Shown piece after piece: positions 26,537 to 35,579 of a DNA stretch of 64,000 bases. Position numbers and translations under genes: made by a program. The notes beneath the pieces are model-generated. The model was given only the letters and a program-made list of their open reading frames with translations, did no database searches and was not told the DNA's origin. The DNA lies in NCBI RefSeq assembly GCF_000021685.1, contig NC_011961.1:496001-560000 (forward strand), given 5' to 3'. The stretch comes from Thermomicrobium roseum DSM 5159. Lineage in GTDB: Bacteria > Chloroflexota > Chloroflexia > Thermomicrobiales > Thermomicrobiaceae. The first letter of the stretch is position 1. Each line of letters begins with the position of its first letter.

Positions 26537-27718
26537 TTGAGCGAGACTCCGCCGGTGCGCAGCAGTCTCTCTGAAAGAGACCGCGAGCAGGGTAGCCATC
26601 TCGCTGACGTCGCGCTCGTGGCGCTCGAACGCGGCTGCCTCGCCTTCGGGGGGGGCCAGCTGCCCATATCGCGATGTTGCGCGAAGAGGTCCTCGTTCGG
26701 CGGAACTGGCTCAGCGAGCAGGAGTTCCTCGACCTTCTCGGAATCACCAACCTCATCCCGGGTCCGAACTCGACCGAGATGGTCATCCTTTGCAGCTATC
26801 GACGAGCCGGTTGGCTGGGTCTCCTCGTCGGTGGGATACTCTTCATCTTCCCGGCCGCCGCGATCGTTCTCGCCCTCGCCTGACTCTACGTCCGTTGGGG
26901 GACTGTACCGGCAGCGATCTGGCTCCTCGAGGGGGTGAAGCCGGTTCTCCTCGCCATCATCGACCAGGCGATCTGGAGCTCGGGAAATTCGCCGTCCGGC
27001 GAACGAGCCGGATCGTGCTGGCTCTGTTGGTTTTCCTCCTCTCTCGCTGGCGTCCACGAACTTTTGCTGCTCGCGGGTGCGGCACTCGCCATGCTGGTAT
27101 TCCATATTGGGCGACGTCGCGCCGAGTCGTTCGCCCTCGCGCCCGTGGGAGCCCTCGCGACCAATGCGTTTCCGGTGATCGATGCGAGCGCACCGGTCAG
27201 TCTGCTCGAACTGTTCCTCACCTTCCTCAAGATCGGCTCGGTCCTCTACGGGAATGGGTACGAGCTCCTGGCCTTCTTGCGGCGCGACTTCGTCGAACGA
27301 CTCGGCTGGTTGACCGACCAGCAACTCCCGGACACGATCGCGGTCGGGCAGGTGACGCCGGAACCGGTCTTCACGACGGGCGACCTTCATCGGGTATCTG
27401 GTGGCGGGCCTACCGGGAGCATTGCTCGCAACGATCGCGATCTTTCTGCCAGCTTTCGTCTTCGTCGCAGTGGTCCGGCCAGTGGCACCGCGGTTGGGCC
27501 GCTCTTCTCGGCTCGCATCGCTCCTCGACGGTCTGAACATGGCGGCAGTCGCGCTCATGGCCGGTGTGCTGTGGGAACTCGGACGCACAGCGATCGGCGA
27601 TCCGCTGAGCGGGTTCTTGGCGCTCGGAGCGCTCGTCGCGCTCCTCCGCTTCGAGGTAAATTCGGCCTAGCTCATCATCGTCGGTGGAGCGATCAGGCGC
27701 GCCATCCGCCTCGTCTGA
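26537..27718 (+). pseudogene. chrA: Decayed chromate transporter (ChrA family)
   Basis: The translated fragments line up with a ChrA protein: ALERGCLAFGG / PAAHIAMLREEV, then LGITNLIPGPNSTEM, ending in IVLALA, then LYVRWGTVPAAIWLLEGVKPVLLAI, FLTFLKIGSVLYGNGYELLAFLRRDFVERLGWL, GYLVAGLPGALLATIAIFLPAF and NSA. There are at least five lesions: a frameshift at a run of eight G (26648-26655), a TGA at 26881-26883 where the family has Trp, a pair of compensating frameshifts around 26979-27048, a frameshift near 27385 and a TAG at 27668-27670 where Trp is expected in NSAW. The two stops are both Trp codons changed by G to A. Sequencing error cannot explain so many, so a pseudogene is likely. Intact ChrA exports chromate or sulfate-like anions. 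Confidence 0.85.
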
Positions 27719-28335
27719 TCGTGCAGCGAGCGGTCAGCACCCATCACCCGTCCCATCGCCCGCCGAGCAGATCCCAGCCAGCAGGCCACACCCGCCGGTC
27801 ACTCATGACAGAAAACCGATCACTGCAAAAGGGTAGGGGAGTAGTGAGCAGCGTCCCTCCTCCGGGCGGACAGGGTGCTCAGCGTCGCGGTGAGCGGGAT
27901 GCTCGCTGCTCCAGCGTTCCAGCCGCGAGGCTACAGCACGAGCCGATCGCTAGGGCGCGCTCGCTAGACGTGCGCGCACATGTCACCGCGCGACGACAGC
28001 TTCGAAGCCGTGGACCTCACGGTCAGGCGCGAGCCGAAAGTCGCCGACCGGTCGTCGCACTGCTGGGCCACGCAGCTGGCACCGGCTGCACCGGCGTGCA
28101 GAGACCGATGCCGTGTGCGGATCGCTACGTGTCCAGCTCCATGGTCACCTCGTGAGGCGTGCTGTCCCAGTATCAGCGCATAAGGACACTTATACGCATA
28201 GCAGACGGGCAGCATTGCCTCTCGCAGAATCGGTGCGCCCTGGCCCGTCCGACGACGTCCCCCGCTGTGCGAGAAACCCGCGACACGACTCGGCTTCGGT
28301 TCCAGCTCCTGGATCGTTGCTCCTCGCTCGAGTCG
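27719..28335. other. Gap of 617 bases without a supported gene
   Basis: Between the chrA remnant and the end of the iron ABC operon no open frame has an RBS or recognisable product. A weak interrupted palindrome with ATAAG/CTTAT arms and a 4-base centre (28180-28193) lies about 140 bases past the ABC stop. I see no other structure. Confidence 0.4.
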
Positions 28336-29487
28336 TCAACTCGCTGCCGCTCCATCGGTGCCACCAGCCACCGGCGCCTCCGTGTCGGCTGAACGCGTGC
28401 GCCCCAAGCGTTCCAGCAGTGCTGCCAGCCCGATTCGCTCATCTCCCGCGAATGCCGCGACACGCGCCCGATTGCACCGTACCTCGACGCGCTCCCCGAT
28501 CGCCAACTCGACGGAAGGCGGTTGGCTCGTCTCGACCGTGATGCCGCAACGCAGCAGGACGCGGTAGATCGTCTCCGCACCGACGAAGCGTCGGTCGACG
28601 ACGACCCCGAGCCCCTCCGGATGGCGTTCGAGCACGACGTCGCGTGGCCGCAGGAGCAACTCGACCTGCTCGGTCGGCTCCTCCGCCCCTTCGAGTGCGA
28701 ACGACCCGATGTCGCTGCGCCCGAGCCGACCGAGCACTCTCGCTGGGACGAAGCTGGCTTGGCCGAGCAAACGAGCCACCTCACGCGTCCGTGGCTCGTG
28801 GTACACCCGTTCTGGGGTATCCACTTGCACGACGGTCCCTTCCAGCATCACTGCCACGCGGTCGGCCAAGGCGAGCGCTTCATCGCGGTCATGGGTCACC
28901 AGGATCACGGTCACGCCGACATCGCGCAGTAGCCGTCGCAGTTCCTCGCGCATGCGCAGGCGCAGTTCGGCGTCCAAGTTCGCGAACGGTTCGTCCAGGA
29001 GGAGTACTGCTGGGTGTGGAGCCAGTGCCCGGGCGATCGCGACCCGCTGCTGCTGTCCCCCCGAGAGCTGATGGGGATAGCGTGTTCGAAAAGCCTCCAA
29101 CCCGGTCAGGGCCAGAAGTTCCTGAACGCGCCTGGCGCGCTCCTGCCGCGCGAACCCGCGGAGCCCGAATGCGATATTCTCTTCGACCGTCAGATGAGGA
29201 AACAACGCGTAATCTTGGAAAACGAGCCCGACTCCCCGTTCTTCCGGTGGAACGAAACGGCCGCCCCCGGCTACCACTCGCCCGCCGATCTCGATCGCCC
29301 CCGTGTCTGGCCGCTCCAGACCGGCAATGAGGCGCAGGGTCGTCGTTTTACCGCATCCGCTCGGCCCCAGGATGGCGAGCAGTTCTCCGGCGCGCACGTC
29401 CAGCCAGAGATCCCGCACAGCGGGAACGACTGTCCCTCGGTACCACTTCCAGACTCCCGCCAAGCGTACCGCGCACGTTTCGCTCAC
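28336..29487 (-). CDS. Fe(III)-type ABC transporter ATP-binding protein (FbpC-like)
   Basis: The GTG at 29487 has GGGAGGAG upstream and overlaps the permease stop (GTGA). The 383-residue protein has Walker A GPSGCGKTT (41-49), Q-loop, signature LSGGQQQR (141-148), Walker B LLLDEP (162-167) and the switch histidine H199. The region after about 240 is a TOBE-type regulatory domain. The close order substrate-binding protein, permease, ATPase and the sequence similarity to FbpC/AfuC suggest ferric iron import. Thiamine or other substrates use similar ATPases, so the substrate is inferred from the neighbours. This is the last gene of the three-gene operon. Confidence 0.85.
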   Translation of the reverse strand: MSETCAVRLAGVWKWYRGTVVPAVRDLWLDVRAGELLAILGPSGCGKTTTLRLIAGLERPDTGAIEIGGRVVAGGGRFVPPEERGVGLVFQDYALFPHLTVEENIAFGLRGFARQERARRVQELLALTGLEAFRTRYPHQLSGGQQQRVAIARALAPHPAVLLLDEPFANLDAELRLRMREELRRLLRDVGVTVILVTHDRDEALALADRVAVMLEGTVVQVDTPERVYHEPRTREVARLLGQASFVPARVLGRLGRSDIGSFALEGAEEPTEQVELLLRPRDVVLERHPEGLGVVVDRRFVGAETIYRVLLRCGITVETSQPPSVELAIGERVEVRCNRARVAAFAGDERIGLAALLERLGRTRSADTEAPVAGGTDGAAAS

Positions 29488-31118
29488 CCGTTGCTCCTCC
29501 CCGCCCCGCGCTCTTGCCACCAGCTGAAGAGTGCCATCGGTACCACACCGATGCCCAGCAGCAGGAGTGTCGGCAGTGCCGCGTGCGACCAAAAGGCATC
29601 GGCGGTCGCGTTCCAGACTGCCGTCGCCAAGGTCGTAAAACCGATCGGACTCAACAGCAACGTCACCGGGAGTTCCTTGATGGTCGTCAGGAAAACCAAC
29701 GCGAAGGCGCTCCCGATACCCGGGAGAGTCAGCGGGAACTGCACCGTCAGCCACGCGCGCCAGGGACGAAGGCCCAGTGTCCGCGCTGCTTCTTCGAGCC
29801 GCGGATTCTGTTGTGCCAGCGTAGCGCGCAGTATCCCCGTTGCTTCCGGCAGGAAGCGCAACGCGTATCCGACGATCAAGAGCGGGAGCGTCTGATAGAG
29901 CCACGGGAGAAAGCGGACGCTGAACGACACCAACGCCAACGCCAGCACGATGCCCGGGAGGCCATAGGCGATCCAGAGAGGCAAATCGATGAGCGAGACG
30001 TATCGTCCGTTCCCGCGCACCACCGCCCAGGCGACAGGAAGCGCGAGTGCGACGGTCACGAGTCCGGCTGCGCTTCCGACCAGCAAGGAGTTCGCGAGTG
30101 GTTCCCCGATCCCGGGCAGCTGTTCCCCCAACGACCGCGCGCGAAGGAACCAGAACGTCGCCATGCCAGCGGGCAAACCGATGGCAAAACTGCCCCAAAG
30201 CAGTGCCAGGCTCAGTCCCAGCCAACTCCCCCAGCCTGGCCTATGCAAGACTGGTGGACGGCGAGTCCCCACGGTGCGATAGAAAGCAGCGCGACGCTGC
30301 CAGTGCCGCTCGGCGATCAACAGGATCGCTGAGAGGACGACCAGGAGCACCGCCAGTGCCGCCGCAGCCGAGCGGTCGAACGAGAGACGGTACTGGTTAT
30401 AGATGCTGTAGGTCAGGGTCGGGTAACGGAGAATCGCGATCGCGCCGAAGTCGCTGAGCACATAGAGCGTCGTGAGCAGCATGCCGGAGAGCAAGGCTGG
30501 CCCCAGCAACGGAACGGTGACGCGCCAAAACGTTACCCAGCGTCCCGCGTGGAGTGTGCGCGCGACTTCCTCGAAGGCCGGATCCAGTCCGCGCAACGCC
30601 GCGCGCAGTGCCAGGAACGTGTAGGGATAGGTCACCAGGGTCAAGGTGAGCCACGCCCCGAAGAACCCGTACACTTCCGGTAGCCGAGTGAGTCCGATGC
30701 TCCGCTCGAGCAGCGAAGCGAGCGTTCCTCGCGGACCCAGCGCAGCCACGACCGCATAGGCCATGACATAGCTCGGCACGGCGAGCGGTACGGCGAGCAG
30801 GATCGCCAGCCACCGCCGGCCAGGAAAAGCGACTCGTTCGGTGAGGACAGCCAAGGGGAAGGCGACCAACGCACTGCTCGCCGCGACCGCGACAGCGAGT
30901 CCGAGACTGCGCAATACGAGCCAGGCAGTACGGGGATGGGTGAGGGAGGCGAGCGCACGCTCGCCTCCCTCCAGAGCGCGCCAAACCAAGTAAAGAACAG
31001 GTACGAGGGCGATCGACGCGACGACCAGCGCCACGACTTCGCTGGGGCGGATCACCACGAGGCTCCAGCGCTGCCGTAGCGAGTGCGCGATGGTCGTTCG
31101 CCCTGCTGACGCCGTCAC
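29484..31118 (-). CDS. ABC transporter permease, two-module Fe(III) type (FbpB-like)
   Basis: A 544-residue inner-membrane protein with two permease modules, about 12 transmembrane segments in total. Each module carries an EAA loop: EVARTLHAGRWVTFWRVTVPLL (near 190-210) and EAARTLGLRPWRAWLTVQFPLTLPGI (near 445-470). This fused two-domain layout is typical of the FbpB/AfuB family for ferric iron. It starts at a GTG that overlaps the stop of the substrate-binding protein gene (GTGA) and its own stop overlaps the ATPase start, so all three genes are translationally coupled. Confidence 0.88.
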   Translation of the reverse strand: MTASAGRTTIAHSLRQRWSLVVIRPSEVVALVVASIALVPVLYLVWRALEGGERALASLTHPRTAWLVLRSLGLAVAVAASSALVAFPLAVLTERVAFPGRRWLAILLAVPLAVPSYVMAYAVVAALGPRGTLASLLERSIGLTRLPEVYGFFGAWLTLTLVTYPYTFLALRAALRGLDPAFEEVARTLHAGRWVTFWRVTVPLLGPALLSGMLLTTLYVLSDFGAIAILRYPTLTYSIYNQYRLSFDRSAAAALAVLLVVLSAILLIAERHWQRRAAFYRTVGTRRPPVLHRPGWGSWLGLSLALLWGSFAIGLPAGMATFWFLRARSLGEQLPGIGEPLANSLLVGSAAGLVTVALALPVAWAVVRGNGRYVSLIDLPLWIAYGLPGIVLALALVSFSVRFLPWLYQTLPLLIVGYALRFLPEATGILRATLAQQNPRLEEAARTLGLRPWRAWLTVQFPLTLPGIGSAFALVFLTTIKELPVTLLLSPIGFTTLATAVWNATADAFWSHAALPTLLLLGIGVVPMALFSWWQERGAGRSNG

Positions 31119-32263
31119 AGGAGCCCGACCTCCTGAAGGAGAGCCAGTGTTCCCTTGAGATCGTCCAGATCGGAGAGATCGAGTGCCGGCGGATTGAGCG
31201 ACGCCAGCGGCGGCAGATCCGGATGAGCCGGTATACCTTCGAGGAGCGGATACTCGAACGTCTGCTCGGCGAAGTAACGCTGAGCTGGCTCACTGAGCAA
31301 ATAATCGACAAGCGCAAGAGCGGCATCGCTGGCGCGGCTCGTCACCAACACGCCGACGCCTGCCACGTTGACTAACCCGCCAGGATCACCATTGGTATAG
31401 AAATAGTTTTCCGCTGGCAGCGGCCGACCAGCCTGCGCACGCTCGCGCATGAGATAGTAATGGTTGACGAACCCGGCTTCGATCTCTCCCTTGATCGTCG
31501 CTTGGACGATGCTCGAATTGTTGGGGAAGACGCGTGCGTCGAGCGCTTTGACTCCCTGGAGCCAGGAGCGCGCGACATCCTCCCCGCGCAACCGACGGAG
31601 AGCCGTCACGAATGCTTGAAAAGATCCGTTCGTCGGAGCCCAGCCGAGTCGGGCACGCCAGCGCTCGTTCCCCGCGAAGTCGACGATCGAGGCAGGGATC
31701 TCCTCTGGCTTCACCCGCTCGGTGTTGTAGATGACGGTGCGGACTCGTCCACTGATGCCGACCCAGAGTCCCTTGGGAGAGCGGTACGGTTGCGGCACAC
31801 GTTGCAGGAGTTCGCTCGGGAGCGGCGCCAAGCGACCTTCCTTAGCGAGTGCGCCCAAGGCACCAGCATCCTGTCCGAAGAAGAGGTCTGCTGGCGAACG
31901 GTCCCCTTCCTCCAGGATCGCGGTCGCCAATTCGGCGGTATCTCCGTAGCGCACCCGCACATCCAGTCCGAGTTCCTGACCGATCCGGTCGAGCAACGGC
32001 CCGATCAGCGACTTGGAGCGACCAGAATAAATAGTCACGACTGCACTCTGGGAGCGTGTCATCACGGTCGGTGTTGCGCCGGCCGTTCGTGTCGCAGCAG
32101 CCGCTGGGGTGGGCGAAGCCGTCGGAGCCATGCCTGCCCCGGCTGCTGTTGGTGTCGGAGGTGCGGGGGTCGCAGTCGGCTCGGTACTCCGGCAGGCGGC
32201 AAGGAGTGTCCATCCAGCGGCGAGCCCGAGTCCGCCGAGGCGGATAAGATCGCGGCGACGCAT
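31115..32263 (-). CDS. Lipoprotein substrate-binding protein, ferric iron type (FbpA-like)
   Basis: The ATG at 32263, with AGGAGAG upstream, gives 382 residues; a longer frame upstream has no RBS. The N-terminus MRRRDLIRLGGLGLAAGWTLLAAC has a twin-arginine pattern and a lipobox ending at cysteine near 24, so it is probably a Tat-exported lipoprotein. A Pro/Thr/Ala-rich linker (about 27-65) precedes the periplasmic-binding-type fold: VVTIYSGRSKSLIGPLL, DLFFGQDAGALGAL and the paired-tyrosine-like NHYYLMR that in FbpA-type proteins bind iron. It is the first gene of the operon and lies behind a promoter with an overlapping palindrome. Confidence 0.85.
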   Translation of the reverse strand: MRRRDLIRLGGLGLAAGWTLLAACRSTEPTATPAPPTPTAAGAGMAPTASPTPAAAATRTAGATPTVMTRSQSAVVTIYSGRSKSLIGPLLDRIGQELGLDVRVRYGDTAELATAILEEGDRSPADLFFGQDAGALGALAKEGRLAPLPSELLQRVPQPYRSPKGLWVGISGRVRTVIYNTERVKPEEIPASIVDFAGNERWRARLGWAPTNGSFQAFVTALRRLRGEDVARSWLQGVKALDARVFPNNSSIVQATIKGEIEAGFVNHYYLMRERAQAGRPLPAENYFYTNGDPGGLVNVAGVGVLVTSRASDAALALVDYLLSEPAQRYFAEQTFEYPLLEGIPAHPDLPPLASLNPPALDLSDLDDLKGTLALLQEVGLL

Positions 32264-32349
32264 CGTCTCTCCTTTCAATCGTCGAGTCTCTCCGTCTCCC
32301 TTCGTCCCGCATCGGGGGACCGACTGTTCGGGCTCGGTGGCCACCGGAG

Positions 32350-32374
32350 AATCCCGACTTCGTCAGTCGGGATT
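32350..32374. repeat. Perfect 10-bp inverted repeat upstream of the iron ABC operon
   Basis: AATCCCGACT (32350-32359) and AGTCGGGATT (32365-32374) flank a TCGTC centre. On the transcribed strand it sits directly after the -10 of the fbpA-type promoter, so it overlaps the probable transcription start. It could be an operator for a metal-responsive repressor or a 5'-end hairpin. Confidence 0.55.
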
Positions 32375-32375
32375 C

Positions 32376-32405
32376 ATTCTGCGCGATCGGATGGCCGTCT
32401 GTCAA
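32376..32405 (-). promoter_or_regulatory. Candidate sigma70 promoter of the iron ABC operon
   Basis: Reading leftward: -35 TTGACA (32400-32405, perfect), an 18-base spacer, -10 CAGAAT (32376-32381, four of six). The start would fall in the inverted repeat at 32350-32374, about 105 bases before the ATG. Confidence 0.6.
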
Positions 32406-32836
32406 GGGGTGCGCCGTCTTCCCTCCTACTGGTCGTCAGGATGAGCGACAGGCGCGGTCGCTCCTACCTGGGTGGATGGATACCGAACCGGTCTCGCTGA
32501 TCGCTTCGCGGCTCGTTCATCGTGGAGCAGTGTGGGGAAGGTCGCGATGGGGTCGAGAGCGGCGCGGACCACCCGGCGTGCGGATAGAGCGCACCGCTCT
32601 AGCGTGGGGACGGGGTGCGGTCGTGGCGGGAACTCCTGTCTGCTGGCCGATCCGGTACGACTTTGCCGCTCCTTTTCTTTTTCGCCATCGCATCCCCTCG
32701 ACGTGCGGGCTCACGATAACGCAAGAAATCGTGGCTGGTGCTCCAGAATGCGGATCCCATCCTCTTGACGGGCGGGCCCACGATGCGTTAAGGTGAGCAT
32801 GTCACCGCCCGGTCGAGGTCGGCGAGAAAGGGGCTC
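32406..32836. other. Divergent intergenic region (431 bases) before the IclR gene
   Basis: No gene is supported. Near the right end are two copies of a CACGAT-containing segment (32712-32717 with a matching ATCGTG at 32728-32733, and again about 70 bases further), and a TTGACG at about 32764. These may be part of an autoregulated promoter, but no -10 is clear. Confidence 0.35.
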
Positions 32837-33649
32837 GTGTCAGTGGCGCGGCCTGCGCGCACGCTCACTACGGGAGAGCGGGTTCTCCAGGTTTTACAGC
32901 TCGTCGTCGAGCGTCAGCCCGGGCTTTCTGTCAAAGAGGTAGCGGCTGAACTGGGGGTGAGTCTTTCCACTGCCTATCACCTCGTGCACACGCTGACTGC
33001 TGCCGGCTATGTCGTTTTGGAGCCGCATCGCTGCCTGCGGCCCGGACCAGCGCTCTATCGGCTCTCGGACCAGCTGCTCGGGAGTCGCCTGCGCCCGACC
33101 GAACTCGAGCCGGTGGCGAGCCAGATCAGTGAAATGACGGGTTGTCGTTCTTACCTTGCTGTCTGGTCGGACCGCGACGTGGAGGTCATCTACGTCCACG
33201 GTCGACGTGGCGTGCGGGAGCTGCCGGGCTTGCGGCGTGGTTTCCGCGGGGCGGCTCATGCTCTTGCACTCGGAAAGCTCTTGCTCGTGGATCGTCGCCT
33301 GGAGGAGTGGCCTGACTATCTCCAACAGGAGCGACTTCCCCGCTTTACCCCGACGACGATCGAATCGCCGTATCAGCTCCAGGACGAGCTCCGTGAGGTC
33401 CGAGCGAGCGGCGTCGCCTTCGACCGCGAGGAGTACGCGCTCGGTTCGGCATGCATCGCTGTTCCACTCGTCCGCGAAGATGGCGGGGTGGCGGTCGCAC
33501 TCGGGATCAGTGTGCCCGTTCGGCGGTTCGCTGCCGAGAGTGAGCTTTTGGTCGGACTCTTGCGCCGCGTTGCGAGCGCGGCTTCCCTCTCTCGATCGGA
33601 CTTTCCGGTTCTTTTGGCAGATACTGCCAAAAACACTCGTATGCATTGA
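32837..33649 (+). CDS. IclR-family transcriptional regulator
   Basis: A 270-residue protein starting at a GTG after AAAGGGG. An N-terminal winged helix-turn-helix (about 15-75: GERVLQVLQLVVERQPGLSVKEVAAELGVSLSTAYHLVHTL) precedes a C-terminal GAF-like effector domain with the family's AAHALALGKLLL and ASGVAFDREEY segments. IclR proteins sense small acids, ketones or aromatic metabolites. The genes after it (DUF59 protein, amidohydrolase, alcohol dehydrogenase) are its likely targets, with a perfect palindrome at the end of this gene and before them as possible site. Confidence 0.9.
   Translation: MSVARPARTLTTGERVLQVLQLVVERQPGLSVKEVAAELGVSLSTAYHLVHTLTAAGYVVLEPHRCLRPGPALYRLSDQLLGSRLRPTELEPVASQISEMTGCRSYLAVWSDRDVEVIYVHGRRGVRELPGLRRGFRGAAHALALGKLLLVDRRLEEWPDYLQQERLPRFTPTTIESPYQLQDELREVRASGVAFDREEYALGSACIAVPLVREDGGVAVALGISVPVRRFAAESELLVGLLRRVASAASLSRSDFPVLLADTAKNTRMH
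33612..33632. promoter_or_regulatory. Perfect 9-bp-arm palindrome at the iclR 3' end
   Basis: TTTTGGCAG (33612-33620), ATA, then CTGCCAAAA (33624-33632) lies over the last codons of the regulator gene, about 86 bases before the next start. As RNA it is a hairpin followed by a short A run rather than a U tract, so an operator is more likely than a terminator. The TTGGCA/TGCCAA core is a common repressor-site shape. Confidence 0.55.
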
Positions 33650-33718
33650 GCCACGGGTCTCGAGTCGCTAGGCTCACCTCGAGAACAGCCCGAGCATGGA
33701 TCGATCAGGGAGCCAGCG

Positions 33719-34468
33719 ATGGAGACGAAAGCGCTCTGGGCGCAGCTCGAGCGGGTCCTCGACCCGGAACTCGACGAATCGATCGTTCGCCTCGGTTTCG
33801 TGCAGCGCGTCGAGCAGGAGGGCCAGCGTGTCCGCGTCGTGCTCCGTCTACCGACCTACTGGTGCTCGCCGAACTTCGCCTACCTCATGGCGGATGGCGT
33901 GCGGCGTGCCCTGCTCGAGCGGTCGGAAATCGCCCAGGTCGAGATCGTGCTGGAAGATCATTTCGCGAGCGATGTCCTTTCGCGTGGTGTGAGTGCCGGC
34001 CGCTCTTTTTGCGAGCTGTTTCCCGATGAGGCGACCGAAGAACTCGAAGAACTCCGCAAGCGGTTCCTCATCAAGGGGTACCTGAGTCGGTTACTGGTTC
34101 TGGTCCAAGCCTTGCGCAACGCGGGAGCACCCGGGTCGGTTCTGGCACGCGCGAGGCTGGCTGCCCTGGTGAGCAGTGGCGAGGACGCGTGGTTGTGCGA
34201 CGAAGACAACCGGTACGGACCCATTCGTGCTCGCATCGCCGACCGGTATCTGGCGCGACGGGCCGAACTCGGGCTCCCCATGGATGCGGACGCACCCCTG
34301 CTCCTGCGGCCGGACGGGAGCGCGATCGGTGAAGAAGAGCTTCCCGACGAGCTGCGCCGGCTCCGCGCGACCGTCGTCAATCTGCGGGCGAGTACTGCCT
34401 TGTGCGAAGCACTCCTGGAAAGTCGGCAACAGTGGTGGACGGCTGAGCGAAAGGAGGCGTTGCGATGA
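33719..34468 (+). CDS. DUF59 (MIP18-family) iron-sulfur/metal-cluster assembly protein
   Basis: The 249-residue protein begins with a DUF59 domain (about 5-95): LWAQLERVLDPELDESIVRLGFVQRVEQEGQRVRVVLRLPTYWCSPNF, including the single conserved cysteine in the Y-W-C-S-P-N loop. The rest is helical with a few conserved-looking aromatic residues. The domain type is involved in metal-cluster assembly and in maturation of oxygenases. Its stop overlaps the start of the amidohydrolase (ATGA), so they are coupled. A DUF59 gene, an amidohydrolase and an alcohol dehydrogenase in this order accompany propane/ketone monooxygenase operons, but no monooxygenase gene is in this window. Confidence 0.75.
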   Translation: METKALWAQLERVLDPELDESIVRLGFVQRVEQEGQRVRVVLRLPTYWCSPNFAYLMADGVRRALLERSEIAQVEIVLEDHFASDVLSRGVSAGRSFCELFPDEATEELEELRKRFLIKGYLSRLLVLVQALRNAGAPGSVLARARLAALVSSGEDAWLCDEDNRYGPIRARIADRYLARRAELGLPMDADAPLLLRPDGSAIGEEELPDELRRLRATVVNLRASTALCEALLESRQQWWTAERKEALR

Positions 34469-35499
34469 TCACGATCGACGGGCAGGAGGTCTTCGTCATC
34501 GACGGGCACATGCACTTTTGGGATGGCAGCCCGGAGAACTGGCGGAACCAGTGGGGCGAAGGCTGGATCAAGTGTTTCTATGACTACCATCTGGCCTTGA
34601 GTCCCAAGGAAGCCGTCTGGCCTTTCGAGAAATTCACGAAGTACAGCGAGGATGACCTGGTTCGTGACCTCTTTCTCGAAGGCCACGTCGACATGGGGAT
34701 TTTCAACTCCACGTACCTACGCGAGTTCTTCAAGAACGGCTTCAACACGCACGAGCAAAATTACGTGCTCGTCGAGAAGTATCCGGATCGCTTCATCCTC
34801 TGCGGATCGTTCGACCCACGCTGGGGCGAGGCGGGGTTGGAGACGTTCCGCCGCATGGTCGAGCAGTATCCGATCCGTGGGCTCAAGCTCTATACCGCCG
34901 AGTGGTACGACGGGTCTCGTGGCTGGAAGCTCAGTGATCCGATGGCCTACCGGTATCTGGAGTTGTGCCGCGAGCTGGGCATCAAGAACATCCATGTCCA
35001 CAAAGGGCCGACGGTCTATCCCTTGAGTAAGGATGCCTTCGACGTGCACGATGTGGACTATGCGGCGACCGACTTTCCTGAGCTGAACTTCATCATCGAG
35101 CATGTGGGCTTGCCCCGGCTGGACGATTTCTGCTGGATCGCCAAGCAGGAGAAGAACGTCTATGCGGGGCTGGCGGTGGCCTCGGCCTTCATCGCGACGC
35201 GCCCGCGCTACTTCGCGGAGATCATGGCCAACCTGCTCTACTGGGTGGGTGAGGACAAGATTCTGTTCGGGAGCGACTACGCGATTTGGACACCGAAGTG
35301 GATCGTGGAGGCGTTCGCGCGGTTCGAGCTGCCGGAGGACATCAAAGAGGAATACGGAGTCGATCTGACGCCGCAGGCGAAGCGGAAGATCCTCGGCGAG
35401 AACGCGGCGCGCCTGTACGGCATCGACATTGCGGCGCAGAAGGCGAAGCTGGCGCAGGATCCGATCGGCCAGCTGCTGGCCGCCCAGCAGGCAGCCTGA
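34465..35499 (+). CDS. Amidohydrolase-2 family protein (TIM barrel)
   Basis: A 344-residue TIM-barrel metal-dependent hydrolase with an RBS (AAAGGAGG) just upstream. The opening V-I-D-G-H-M-H-F-W-D is the H-x-H metal motif, followed by HVHKGPT near 175 (a third His), IEHVGLPR near 215 and GSDYAIW near 268 with the catalytic aspartate. This set is typical of the amidohydrolase-2 clade related to 2-amino-3-carboxymuconate decarboxylases. In monooxygenase operons a homologous gene of unknown function sits beside the oxygenase genes. Here it is coupled to the DUF59 gene before it and is followed by an alcohol dehydrogenase after an intergenic hairpin. Confidence 0.82.
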   Translation: MITIDGQEVFVIDGHMHFWDGSPENWRNQWGEGWIKCFYDYHLALSPKEAVWPFEKFTKYSEDDLVRDLFLEGHVDMGIFNSTYLREFFKNGFNTHEQNYVLVEKYPDRFILCGSFDPRWGEAGLETFRRMVEQYPIRGLKLYTAEWYDGSRGWKLSDPMAYRYLELCRELGIKNIHVHKGPTVYPLSKDAFDVHDVDYAATDFPELNFIIEHVGLPRLDDFCWIAKQEKNVYAGLAVASAFIATRPRYFAEIMANLLYWVGEDKILFGSDYAIWTPKWIVEAFARFELPEDIKEEYGVDLTPQAKRKILGENAARLYGIDIAAQKAKLAQDPIGQLLAAQQAA

Positions 35500-35524
35500 G
35501 CCGATCGGGGGCAAGGTGGAAGGC

Positions 35525-35556
35525 GAGCTGGCTGCGCAGCACTGCGCGGCCAGCTC
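35525..35556 (+). other. 14-bp hairpin between amidohydrolase and alcohol dehydrogenase genes
   Basis: GAGCTGGC (35525-35532) pairs with GCCAGCTC (35549-35556); inner bases 35533-35538 and 35543-35548 continue the stem (one G-U pair) around a GCAC loop. It lies 24 bases before the GTG of the dehydrogenase gene and may tune downstream expression (attenuation or RNA processing). Confidence 0.5.
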
Positions 35557-35579
35557 ATGTAGTGAGAGGAGGAAAGGCG

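Noticed and set aside
26881..26883. In-frame TGA in chrA as a possible selenocysteine codon
   Set aside because: The family has Trp there, not Cys, and the gene has several frameshifts and a TAG at another Trp codon, so it is decay.
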